Source: Pseudomonas sp. UBA4617 | GTDB taxonomy: Bacteria; Pseudomonadota; Gammaproteobacteria; Pseudomonadales; Pseudomonadaceae | DNA length: 64,000 bases | Assembly: GCF_002386445.1 (NCBI RefSeq) | Contig: NZ_DGIR01000012.1 | Location: forward strand, 41,977 to 105,976 | Reading direction: 5' to 3' | Shown here: positions 1-7,098 of the stretch, piece after piece | How positions within the stretch are numbered: the stretch's first letter is position 1 | Layout of the letters: every line of letters starts with the position of its first letter | Made by a program: the position numbers and the translations under genes | The notes under the pieces: generated by a model | Databases searched by the model: none | What the model saw: the letters and a program-made list of their open reading frames with translations, nothing else | What the model was told of the DNA's origin: nothing

Positions 1-2
1 TA

Positions 3-173
3 TCCCCCGAGACGCAGCGTGCCCATGAGCGCTTGAATGAACAGACCGAGCGGTTCATCAAGCAGGGAGGCCAGATTGAGAGCGTTCCCTCTGGAGTCAG
101 CGGAGTGCTAGCGAGCAAGCCGAAGGTCGTTTGGACCAACCCTCACACGGCCAAGCCCATCCACAAGCGATAG
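3..173 (+). CDS. Hypothetical protein, 3' part (runs off the window edge)
   Basis: An open frame enters from the left edge and stops at TAG 171-173, giving the last 56 residues. The visible part is hydrophilic, with a run ERLNEQTERFIKQGGQIESV followed by a small PSGVSG turn and a basic C-terminus. I recognise no catalytic motif. The IKQGG..I..VPSGVSG segment has the look of the short regulatory or phage-type proteins common in Pseudomonas, but that is an impression only. The start lies outside the window. Confidence 0.45.
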   Translation, partial: SPETQRAHERLNEQTERFIKQGGQIESVPSGVSGVLASKPKVVWTNPHTAKPIHKR

Positions 174-228
174 CACGTTCAAAAACAGCACTGCTTGGTT
201 GCTCCATAGCGAATGCGAGGGCACAAGT

Positions 229-453
229 ATGGTTGAGGCACCTAGTGATTTGGATATTGCCGGGTGGATTGGAGTCAGCGAGACGGATGTCGCTCTTTAC
301 CGGGGTGATACATTTCGATTGAAGGATGGTTCGTGGCTCATCCATTTTTCTTTCGCAATGCCCCGCGAGCTTCGCCACAGCCTTACTGGCAGTTTCACCC
401 TCCTTGTAAAAGCTGAAAACCCAGGCGACAGGCGTATGAGCGAGTTGGATTGA
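229..453 (+). CDS. Hypothetical protein, 74 aa
   Basis: A short frame begins at ATG 229; an in-frame ATG at 199 would add ten residues without a better ribosome site. The protein has balanced composition, with GWIGVSETDV and DGSWLIHFSFAMPREL stretches that look like a folded beta-rich domain rather than random translation. No signal peptide, membrane segment or known motif is seen. It lies 55 bases after the preceding partial gene on the same strand, so the two could be co-transcribed. Function unknown. Confidence 0.5.
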   Translation: MVEAPSDLDIAGWIGVSETDVALYRGDTFRLKDGSWLIHFSFAMPRELRHSLTGSFTLLVKAENPGDRRMSELD

Positions 454-978
454 GCATACGATCTGGACTCAAGCTCATTCCAAGCCTTGTCCCGGTGGTC
501 CGTTTTAAACCGCCTGAAAGCGTTGGAGGCGCATACTTCAAATAGCTCAGTACTTCTGAGCATTGAGAGGTGTGTATGTGCAGAGACAGGTATGGTGTAG
601 ATAGCGAAAGACAGTGCTGTCAGCCAGCCGGTAATGAAGGTCCGCTACAGAGATCAATCGCTCACAACGGAACCGTTTGCCAAGAGGGGCGTGACGACAA
701 CTTCGACGCCTTCCCTCGCGAAGAGGGCATAAGCAGGGGCCGCCGGACCCACCGAGGGTATCCCATGCGCAGCATTATGGTAATCACAAGCGCCCATTGG
801 AATAACGTCCAGCTGTAGATGGGCATTGATGAAAGGATCGGGCCCCGGGGGATAACTGAACCCGCCGAAGGCGCCCTGCGGGCGTTGAGTTGCGGACTTG
901 ACCTTCATAGGCGACGCATCATGGATGCTGCGAGAATAAGGCGCTAGCGCACATGGCATTTCAGCCTGCCAATGTGCC
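454..978. other. Gene-poor stretch, no supported gene
   Basis: About 525 bases without a convincing gene. A frame on the minus strand covering 654-1055 has no ribosome site and overlaps the next gene; an 82-codon plus-strand frame at 570-818 has atypical composition. Both could be decayed remnants, but nothing I can read identifies them. Confidence 0.4.
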
Positions 979-1545
979 TCAAAAGGGATCGAGCCGTGCA
1001 TCGATGCCGGCCTGCCTGGCCAGCGTAATAAGGTCTTCGACGCCTTCTTGTTCAATTATGCAGCCCACGTAATCGGCGCCGCCTGTGTCCATATGCAGAA
1101 AGCGCTTTCCGAACCCGCTTAGCCATTGATCGAAATCGATCAGCACCTGCATCAGTGATTGTGTACCTTCCAGCTTGTAGGCATAAACCTGGTCAATACC
1201 GCTGGCTTCAACCAGCTTCGGTGCCTGGTACTCGAAATCATCGAAGCCACGCACATCCACGGCCATGAGAATCAGATGATTGAGTGGCTGGCCTTTCTCA
1301 GCGTCCAGAAGACCGCTTGCGAGCGCGGTGGCTGGATCCTCTCCCTGGTTGTAATAGCGCAATACCCTTCTGACGAGACGCATGCGTTCTTTTTCTGGCA
1401 GACGCGCCAACAAGGCTTGGGTGAATACTTTCAACTGGGCACGCAGTGGATAAAGCTCTCGCATTATCGCGGCGTCGCTCATCCGTGGTTCATCGGGTGG
1501 AGGTTGTGTGAAGCGACCGCCAAACAATCGACTGAACAAGCCCAT
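979..1545 (-). CDS. Hypothetical cytosolic protein, 188 aa
   Basis: Start chosen at the ATG complementary to 1543-1545, because an AAGGGGA ribosome site sits nine bases upstream; the ATG three codons earlier would be almost on top of that site. After a short MGLFSRLFGG start the protein is soluble and alpha/beta, with LRAQLKVFTQALLARL and a C-terminal half rich in acidic residues (DFDQWLSGFG, HMDTGGADYVG). No catalytic motif is recognised. It weakly recalls the DUF6630 type of small hypothetical proteins, unproven. Standing alone, with no obvious operon partner. Confidence 0.6.
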   Translation of the reverse strand: MGLFSRLFGGRFTQPPPDEPRMSDAAIMRELYPLRAQLKVFTQALLARLPEKERMRLVRRVLRYYNQGEDPATALASGLLDAEKGQPLNHLILMAVDVRGFDDFEYQAPKLVEASGIDQVYAYKLEGTQSLMQVLIDFDQWLSGFGKRFLHMDTGGADYVGCIIEQEGVEDLITLARQAGIDARLDPF

Positions 1546-1800
1546 TCCGTTCATTCCCCTTGGTCAGTGAAGCCAGTTGCAAAGCTTACCCCAGCGGTTC
1601 AGTGACAGCGAACAGGGTCCAGGTGATATCACCGGTCATTTTTCGAGGTTGCCATATCGCGGCAACTGTCCAAGGAGGGGTAAAAACAGCCGGTGGTCCG
1701 ATTCCGTTCTCGAACTGGGTTGCAGCGATTGCGTGCCGCCTCGCTTTCGCTATGGTGAAAGTTCACCAATGGCATACAACTAAAGTCGTAGGAGGCTGAC

Positions 1801-2100
1801 ATGAGAAATCGCGGTGAAGTTTTCTGGGAGTGGGCTGATCCGACCCTTCACCACCGCACTCACAACGAGACCCTCAGCGATGGAACGTACATAGATGTTC
1901 AAGTGCGACTGTCGCGCACGGGTAAAACACAGATGTTCATTGGGGTGTACGCCGCAGGCGGCATGGCCCTTCACGAGGAGGCAATTGAATCGCGCCCCGG
2001 TGAATCCATGACCAGGGCTTTGGCCTGGGGTGTGGGCCGGGCTCGCCGCATTGCCACTGACACGCAGCCGCAGTTCGACCAAGTCGTCTGCTCAAAATAG
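1801..2100 (+). CDS. Hypothetical protein, 99 aa
   Basis: ATG 1801 is preceded at good distance by the strong ribosome site TAGGAGG (about 1790-1796), which fixes the start. The 99-residue product has alternating short beta-type segments (YIDVQVRLSRTGKTQMFIGVY) and a C-terminal helix (MTRALAWGVGRARRIA), and no signal or membrane segment. It looks like a compact single-domain protein of the kind common in Pseudomonas accessory stretches. No function recognised. Confidence 0.65.
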   Translation: MRNRGEVFWEWADPTLHHRTHNETLSDGTYIDVQVRLSRTGKTQMFIGVYAAGGMALHEEAIESRPGESMTRALAWGVGRARRIATDTQPQFDQVVCSK

Positions 2101-2301
2101 AAGCGAGAGGCGGGGTCAGTGGTGAGAACAAATGGGCGCTGGGCTAATCGTTCCGATTTCAGCATTTGCGCCGTCGCCACCCCCCGCACTGCAATGCCTC
2201 GTTTGTCGCTTGAATTTTCCAGGTACGGCTTTAGAATCACGGCCCGGTCGGCCGGAGCTGCCGACTGTCCTTCTCTCCCATCCGCGAACAAGGAGGTGCC
2301 C

Positions 2302-2436
2302 ATGACCCAGTTTCCAATGATGTGTCCGTCAATGAACCGTCAACGAAATCCTGGAGGGGCCGTTGCTGCCCCGCGGAGAACCCAACATGTCTACTCCCTG
2401 TCCATCAGTGCTTCTGGTGGCCCTCAGCTCGGCTGA
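2302..2436 (+). CDS. Possible leader ORF, 44 aa, overlapping the GNAT start
   Basis: ATG 2302 follows an excellent ribosome site (AAGGAGG, 2290-2296). Its 44-codon frame runs past the start of the downstream acetyltransferase in another frame and stops at 2436. The peptide itself (MTQFPMMCPSMNRQRNPGG...) is not recognisable. Either it is translated as a leader whose termination within the next gene influences re-initiation, or it marks an N-terminal frameshift remnant. Confidence 0.3.
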   Translation: MTQFPMMCPSMNRQRNPGGAVAAPRRTQHVYSLSISASGGPQLG

Positions 2437-2851
2437 GGAGCAAGCCCAATGCCGTGCCCTGCGGGTACGCGACGAGCAGTCTGACTTCATCGCCAGCAAC
2501 AGCGAATCGCTGGAACAGGCCGCCGATAGCCCCTGGTGTGAACCCTTGGCCGTGCGTGCGCTGCACAGCGGTGAAATGGTCGGTTTCCTGATGCATGCTC
2601 TCGACCCGGATGAGAACAGCCGCTGGATCTATCGCCTGATGATCGACCACCAATATCAGGGGCGTGGTTATGGGCGCGCAGCCTTGCGCGCGCTGCTGGC
2701 ATACCTGCAACAGCTGCCGGGTGGGCCAGGCGTGGCCCTTGGCGTAGCCCCGGAAAACGTCGCGGCACGACGCCTCTACGCTGGCGAAGGCTTCGTCGAA
2801 ACTGGCGAAGTGATCGATGACGAGCTGATCATGCGACGAATGTTGGCATGA
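2387..2851 (+). CDS. GNAT-family N-acetyltransferase
   Basis: A 154-residue protein of the GCN5-related acetyltransferase fold, which moves an acetyl group from acetyl-CoA to an amine. The acetyl-CoA loop is clear: YQGRGYGRAALRALLAYLQ matches the Q/RxxGxG/A signature, preceded by the strand WIYRLMIDHQ and followed by ALGVAPENVAARRLYAGEGF, the usual motif B helix with the late Tyr. The start at ATG 2387 has GGAG eight bases upstream; an upstream in-frame start at 2363 is less likely. The substrate cannot be inferred; family members of this layout (spermidine/bacillus-type) vary widely. Confidence 0.85.
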   Translation: MSTPCPSVLLVALSSAEEQAQCRALRVRDEQSDFIASNSESLEQAADSPWCEPLAVRALHSGEMVGFLMHALDPDENSRWIYRLMIDHQYQGRGYGRAALRALLAYLQQLPGGPGVALGVAPENVAARRLYAGEGFVETGEVIDDELIMRRMLA

Positions 2852-2902
2852 GCGAAGGCGGGGCGCCCAGGCGTTCCCGCCACCTCGCCTCGTGAGCAAG
2901 TG

Positions 2903-3139
2903 CTAGCCTTCAGGCGGGGTTACCCCACAGACAAATTCATCCGATCCCAAGCGGTGTGAACCAAACTCGACAACATAGCCATGACCACGGCGCTGCGCCT
3001 CGGCCGTGGCGGTCTTCTGGTCGGCGTATACATCGACGAAATGCCAGGGATAGCGGTCCCTCAGTACACCCCAGCCAAGCACCCAGCCTTCATTGCCTGG
3101 ATCGGGTGGCAGGTTCTTCGCCAAGCTGCGGATGCCCAT
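2903..3139 (-). CDS. Hypothetical protein, 78 aa
   Basis: A short soluble protein whose ATG (complement of 3137-3139) has GGTGAAAA just upstream. The sequence has a mid segment GWGVLRDRYPWHFVDVYADQ and a C-terminal GHGYVVEFGSHRLGSDEF that resemble small DUF-type domains with a beta-strand pair, and no cysteine cluster or signal peptide. Convergent with the acetyltransferase and 51 bases downstream of the next minus-strand gene, so the two hypotheticals could form one transcript. Confidence 0.6.
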   Translation of the reverse strand: MGIRSLAKNLPPDPGNEGWVLGWGVLRDRYPWHFVDVYADQKTATAEAQRRGHGYVVEFGSHRLGSDEFVCGVTPPEG

Positions 3140-3189
3140 ATTTTCACCCCGGTGTGTCCTTCAGGTTTCTGTTTGCAAAACCGCATGGC

Positions 3190-3408
3190 TCACGGTTTGG
3201 GCAGGACCGTATAGGAAGCATCACACTTCGGCTCCAGCAACACCGGCCTGTCGAACAGCATAGTGCCATTGATGATACCGCCGGCTTTCTCCAGACGGGC
3301 CCATAACCCCAGGTCATGGATGATTATGCGCGTCGCGGTGTGCGGCTGATGAAGGCTGAGCTCGTACTCGATTCGCTCAAGCACATCGTTTGCTTCTTCT
3401 TCCGTCAT
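3190..3408 (-). CDS. Hypothetical protein, 72 aa
   Basis: ATG complement of 3406-3408 chosen because AGGGTGAA lies five bases upstream and overlaps the alternative GTG at 3417. The product starts with an acidic helix (MTEEEANDVLERIEYELSL), then HTATRIIIHDLGLWARLEKAGG and ends with a short proline-rich tail. No known domain seen. It sits directly upstream of another small hypothetical on the same strand. Confidence 0.6.
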   Translation of the reverse strand: MTEEEANDVLERIEYELSLHQPHTATRIIIHDLGLWARLEKAGGIINGTMLFDRPVLLEPKCDASYTVLPKP

Positions 3409-3563
3409 GCTGTTCACCCTCTTCGGCTACGTGTCATCCATGCCTGGCTGGTTGCCGGGCAGAAATTCGTACGCTTACCAGAAACTAGAGCCCAGAGCGC
3501 GCCGTTGGTTCGCTTTGATCAAGGGGAAGCGTGCGCTGCAGCCACAGCCAGCGCACGCGAACC

Positions 3564-4574
3564 TCAACCTTCGAACTGAATCACCATACGCCCTTTGATC
3601 TTGCCTTCCAGCATCTCCTCGAAGATGTGGTTGATATCTTCGATAGGGCGCAGTGTGACCTTCGGCACCACTTTCCCTTCCGCGGCAAACTGGAAGGCTT
3701 CCTGCAAGTCCTGCCGGGTACCAACCAGCGAACCGACCACTTCGATACCGTCCAGCACCAGGCGGGGGATATTCAGGTCCATGGCTTCCGATGGCAGCCC
3801 TACTGCCACCAGGCGTCCCCCGGCGCGCAGGGCGTCGACCGCCGAGTTGAAGGCCGCCTTGGCCACTGCAGTCACTACCGCAGCATGGGCGCCCCCGGTC
3901 TGTGCCTGGATGACCTTGGCGGTATCTTCGGTGCGTGGGTTGACCACCAGCTCGGCGCCCATTTCGCTGGCGAAGCGCAACTGCTCGTCATTGACATCGA
4001 TGGCGATCACCCTGGCGTTGAACACGTTCCTGGCATATTGCAGCGCCAGGTTGCCAAGGCCACCGAGGCCGTAGATGGCGATCCACTGGCCGGGGCGGAT
4101 GTTGGACACCTTCACCGCCTTGTAGGTGGTCACACCGGCACAGGTGATGCTGCTGGCAGCAGCGGAGTCGAGCCCGTCGGGCACCTTGACCGAGTAGTCG
4201 GCCTTGACGATGCAGGCTTCGGCCATGCCGCCGTCCACCGTGTAGCCGGCATTCTTCACTTCGCGGCACAGGGTTTCATTGCCGCTATTGCAGTATTCGC
4301 AATGGCCGCAGCCCTGGTAGAACCAGGCCACGCTGGCCCGGTCGCCTGGCTTGAGCGAGGTGACGCCCGGCCCGACCTCCTGGACCACGCCAATCCCTTC
4401 GTGGCCTAGTACCACTCCGGTCTTGTCACCGAAATCGCCATTTTTCACATGCAGGTCGGTGTGGCATACGCCACAGCATTGCATCTTCAGCAGCGCCTCG
4501 CCGTGCTCGAGTGGACGCAGGGTTTTCTCCACCACTTCCACGCGACGACCTGGTGCAACAACAGCAGCTTTCAT
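3564..4574 (-). CDS. adhP: Zinc-dependent alcohol dehydrogenase
   Basis: NAD-dependent medium-chain dehydrogenase, 336 residues, the length of E. coli AdhP, oxidising primary alcohols such as ethanol to aldehydes in the cytosol. Catalytic zinc ligands are visible as Cys in GVCHTD, the GHEGIG histidine-glutamate pair, and a late Cys in SSITCAGVT; the structural zinc site is GCGHCEYCNSGNETLC with four cysteines. The Rossmann motif is GLGGLGNLALQYA. Start at the ATG complement of 4572-4574, six bases after GGAGG; a start four codons earlier overlaps the ribosome site. It stands alone; no regulator is adjacent. Confidence 0.92.
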   Translation of the reverse strand: MKAAVVAPGRRVEVVEKTLRPLEHGEALLKMQCCGVCHTDLHVKNGDFGDKTGVVLGHEGIGVVQEVGPGVTSLKPGDRASVAWFYQGCGHCEYCNSGNETLCREVKNAGYTVDGGMAEACIVKADYSVKVPDGLDSAAASSITCAGVTTYKAVKVSNIRPGQWIAIYGLGGLGNLALQYARNVFNARVIAIDVNDEQLRFASEMGAELVVNPRTEDTAKVIQAQTGGAHAAVVTAVAKAAFNSAVDALRAGGRLVAVGLPSEAMDLNIPRLVLDGIEVVGSLVGTRQDLQEAFQFAAEGKVVPKVTLRPIEDINHIFEEMLEGKIKGRMVIQFEG

Positions 4575-4684
4575 ACCAGCCTCCATGTCCTATCCGAATG
4601 AGCGGGCTTATCGCCGGGTAAGCATAGCCCTGGGCTGGTACGGTAAAACTGCTTCAGGTCATGGTCTGCGGGCGGATGCATGCC

Positions 4685-4721
4685 ACAAAAAGAAAAGCCC
4701 GCGGCAAAAATGCGGCGGGCT
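4685..4721 (-). terminator. Rho-independent terminator after the alginate lyase
   Basis: On the minus strand AGCCCGC pairs with GCGGGCT around a 12-base loop and is followed by TTTTCTTTTT. It lies 75 bases beyond the stop of the PL7 gene and would end that transcript before the alcohol dehydrogenase promoter. Confidence 0.8.
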
Positions 4722-4795
4722 GCAAGAACATAAGGAGCAGGGTTAGTGTGCCCCGCCGCATGTCAGTATTTTGTGAAGCTCAGGTGATGAGAGTG

Positions 4796-5470
4796 TCACG
4801 CATGGCGCAGCTCAAGCTGGCTGATAACGCACACCGAGCCGTCCTCGGCTGGCGTGGTATCGGTATAGTCCACCTGGTTGTACACACCGCCATGGAATTT
4901 CAGCGTGCGCGTGGCCCAGCTACTGCTGAGTTGAAGCCCCGAAGTGGTACCTGTGCGGCCATTACAGCTGGCGCTGACCATGCAGGCGCCGTCTCCCGTT
5001 ACCTCGATGGTGACGTCGAACCGCGCACCTAGCGGGACGTCGGTCAGTACCGTACTGCTGGTTGTCGTGAGCTGGTTGAATTCGGTGCGGAAACCGACGG
5101 TGATCCTGGCCTTGTTCCAGAACACTTTGATAGGTGGGCTGTCGTCATCCTTGACGTGCAGCTGGGCTATCACCACTTTCTGAACCAGGTTGACTTTCTG
5201 AAGAACCATGGTCTGGTGGTTGCGGTGGCGAGCGGCACTGTTCAACGCCCAATAAACCGGCTCCTTCCATTCACAGCGGGTGCGGTGGGTGCTTTTGCTG
5301 GAGGCGCCCTTGGTCGGGGCCGTCAGGCGCACCGAGCCATCACTGAGGCGGGTAACCACCTCGGGCAGCGTCGCCAGCGCCTGGGCGCCGGTCAGTTCCA
5401 GCGCTACCGGGTTGGTTGCGGATTTGGCTACAGGGGTAGTGATGATCAGGGTGTCGATGTTTACAGTCAT
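4796..5470 (-). CDS. Polysaccharide lyase family 7 (alginate lyase)
   Basis: A 224-residue protein with the three signature regions of PL7 alginate lyases, which cleave alginate by beta-elimination. RTRCEWKE stands for the R(S/T)E(L)R motif, VIAQLHVKDDD for the QIH motif, and LKFHGGVYNQ for the C-terminal YFKxGxYxQ motif; the length fits the PA1167-type lyases. The start is ATG 5470 after AAGGAGAA. No N-terminal signal peptide is visible, so export would need another route or the enzyme acts inside or on cell lysis. A minus-strand terminator-like hairpin lies in the upstream leader (5578-5605). No other alginate gene is nearby. Confidence 0.85.
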   Translation of the reverse strand: MTVNIDTLIITTPVAKSATNPVALELTGAQALATLPEVVTRLSDGSVRLTAPTKGASSKSTHRTRCEWKEPVYWALNSAARHRNHQTMVLQKVNLVQKVVIAQLHVKDDDSPPIKVFWNKARITVGFRTEFNQLTTTSSTVLTDVPLGARFDVTIEVTGDGACMVSASCNGRTGTTSGLQLSSSWATRTLKFHGGVYNQVDYTDTTPAEDGSVCVISQLELRHA

Positions 5471-5577
5471 GGATGTTCTCCTTGAAAACAAAGGTCCTGC
5501 ATCATTTGCGAGCGTGGCCAGCATTGGCAGGGTTCCCTGTGATTTCTCTGCACGGGACGGAGGGAGAACGACGGCCA

Positions 5578-5605
5578 TAAAAAAGCCCGCCGGGAAGGCG
5601 GGCAA
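5578..5605 (-). terminator. Terminator-like hairpin in the lyase leader
   Basis: On the minus strand GCCCGCC, a five-base loop (CTTCC with pairing arms around it), GGCGGGC and a run of seven T. It lies 108 bases upstream of the alginate lyase start, so it either ends read-through from the DoxX gene or works as an attenuator for the lyase. Confidence 0.7.
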
Positions 5606-5726
5606 GCAACGTTTGAAGGAAGAGCCTGCAGAGTGGACCTGGCCGGTTAACCCAGCATTAAACGCTATGCATTGACCTCTGCAACTGTTCAGCCTATATA
5701 AGCCTACCATCCGCCCAGGAGCCAGC

Positions 5727-5924
5727 ATGCACGACGAAGACGACCTGCACGAACCCGAGCATGATCACCTGCTTGATCACGAATTCCTCCATGACCACAG
5801 TGAGCCTGAAGCCGACGCCCGAGGCGTCGAGGATGATGTCGAGGAGGATGAAGAAACGCTGGATGACCTCGACGAGGAGGAGCGTGATCACCCAGCCTGG
5901 TTCGACGACTGCGAAGAGGAGTGA
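5727..5924 (+). CDS. Very acidic small hypothetical protein, 65 aa
   Basis: ATG 5727 follows CAGGAG at good spacing. More than a third of the residues are Asp or Glu, with several His in the first third (HDEDDLHEPEHDHLLDHEF) and a DEEERDHPAWFDD end. There is no hydrophobic core, so it is probably disordered; the His/acid pattern could bind metal or a basic partner. It is convergent with the DoxX gene, one base away. The complementary frame is hydrophobic, but it has no ribosome site and is taken as a shadow. Confidence 0.55.
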   Translation: MHDEDDLHEPEHDHLLDHEFLHDHSEPEADARGVEDDVEEDEETLDDLDEEERDHPAWFDDCEEE

Positions 5925-5925
5925 T

Positions 5926-6339
5926 TCAACGCCGGTCCAGCGAGAAACGGCCGGGGCCGCTCACGGCCAGCAGCAACAGGCCGCCCATGATGCCGAGGTT
6001 CTTCAGGAACTGGGTCATGTTGGCACTGCGCTCCGGGTCGACCATGTTCCAGAACGGGTGGCCAAGCAGCGCGGTACCGAGCACGAACAGGGCGAACAGG
6101 AAGGCCAGCGGCCGGGTATAGAAACCAAGGATCAGCAGAATGCCGACAACGAACTCCATGACCACGGCGACTGCTGCGGCCAGCGTTGGGGCAGGGGCGC
6201 CCAGTGAGGTCATGTAGCCGACCGTGCCTTCGAAACCGGTCAGCTTGCCCCAGCCAGACAAGATGAACAGCACCATCAGCAGTATGCGGGCGATCAGTAG
6301 CAGGGTGTCGCGTTGACCATCGAACAGTGAGTAGCGCAT
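5926..6339 (-). CDS. DoxX family membrane protein
   Basis: A 137-residue inner-membrane protein with four hydrophobic segments (about 13-32, 50-72, 76-95, 112-128). The first carries ILLMVLFILSGWGKLTGF, typical of DoxX/SURF4-like proteins, and the FYTRPLAFLFALFVLGTALLGHPFW loop is also characteristic. ATG at 6339 follows GGAGCG. Family members have been tied to redox or sulfur metabolism and membrane integrity, but the role of this paralogue is not set by its neighbours. Confidence 0.85.
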   Translation of the reverse strand: MRYSLFDGQRDTLLLIARILLMVLFILSGWGKLTGFEGTVGYMTSLGAPAPTLAAAVAVVMEFVVGILLILGFYTRPLAFLFALFVLGTALLGHPFWNMVDPERSANMTQFLKNLGIMGGLLLLAVSGPGRFSLDRR

Positions 6340-6406
6340 GGCGGCGCTCCAGTGAACCCGTTTAAGCTCACTCTAGCAGTTGCGCCACGGATTGCTGGCG
6401 GGCAAT

Positions 6407-6432
6407 AAAAAGGCGCCCTAAAGGCGCCTTTT
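6407..6432 (-). terminator. Terminator of tRNA-Leu (bidirectional)
   Basis: AAAAGGCGCC, loop CTAA or similar, AGGCGCCTTTT: a symmetric hairpin flanked by A and T runs 11 bases beyond the 3' CCA of the tRNA. Confidence 0.8.
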
Positions 6433-6442
6433 CAAAGAAATT

Positions 6443-6527
6443 TGGTGCGAGTGGCGGGACTCGAACCCGCAAGGCTCACGCCGACAGATTTTAAGTCTGC
6501 TGTGTATACCAATTCCACCACACTCGC
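6443..6527 (-). tRNA. tRNA-Leu (anticodon UAA)
   Basis: An 85-base class II tRNA with acceptor stem GCGAGTG/CACTCGC, encoded CCA, a long variable arm and a T arm GCGGG-TTCGAGT-CCCGC. The anticodon arm CAGAC-TTAAAAT-CTG type loop carries TAA, reading UUA leucine codons. It has its own promoter and terminator. Confidence 0.97.
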
Positions 6528-6591
6528 ACGTTTGAAGGGGTCGCGACGACCGGCTCGCTTCTAAGCAGAAGGGCTTCGCAATCAAGCGCGC

Positions 6592-6620
6592 TTTATAACC
6601 CATCGTTATAGTTGAGTCAA
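6592..6620 (-). promoter_or_regulatory. Sigma-70 promoter of tRNA-Leu
   Basis: On the minus strand TTGACT, a 17-base spacer and TATAAA, about 60 bases before the mature tRNA 5' end. Confidence 0.75.
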
Positions 6621-6726
6621 CCGCAGCGCCTATGATCAACAGAGAAGGGGTCGATCGAAGGGGTAATTGACACCTTGTTGTCATTGCGCCACTTTCCCCC
6701 CGCCTGGATCCAATGAGCGTGCAGCA

Positions 6727-7002
6727 ATGACTCAGCCCAATGTTTCGCAGCCTAACGTGTGCCCACGGCTGTTTTGGCGCCTGGTGTTCGCGCAGATGCT
6801 TGTCTTGAGCGCATTCCTGTATATTTCGCTGATCAGCCTCGGTGTTTACCTGCTGATGCTGGGGTTCGATGCCGAACAGGCCCAGCCGCAGCAATGGGTG
6901 GCCCTGGCCGGTGGTGGCTTCATATTGCTGGTCAGCCTGTGGCTGATCGAAGTGACGATGCCGTGGTGCATTGGCCCGGCAGCGATTGATTCCGAGCGCT
7001 GA
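6727..7002 (+). CDS. Small membrane protein, 91 aa
   Basis: Two strong hydrophobic segments (about residues 16-41 and 51-72), joined by a short loop (GFDAEQAQPQQ), with a polar Pro/Asn-rich N-terminus; a two-helix inner-membrane protein. ATG 6727 was preferred because the upstream in-frame extension is not membrane-like, though the ribosome site is weak. It precedes the histidine kinase by 96 bases on the same strand and might be a membrane partner of it, which is inference only. Confidence 0.6.
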   Translation: MTQPNVSQPNVCPRLFWRLVFAQMLVLSAFLYISLISLGVYLLMLGFDAEQAQPQQWVALAGGGFILLVSLWLIEVTMPWCIGPAAIDSER

Positions 7003-7098
7003 GCTTAACCCTTCACCTGGGCAGTCACATGAATGCTGGCTGGTGCTCGCGCTCGGCCAAGCCGGTTTTCCCTTTCCTGTCGTACCGGTGGAGTTTGC

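Noticed and set aside
654..1055. Minus-strand frame with an interesting PPGPDPFINAHLQLDVIPMG region
   Set aside because: Overlaps the better-supported gene at 979-1545, has no ribosome site and no recognisable family; could be a relic but not provable.
5694..5891. Hydrophobic minus-strand frame opposite the acidic protein
   Set aside because: Acid-rich codons read in reverse yield Val/Ile/Leu/Phe; no Shine-Dalgarno site.
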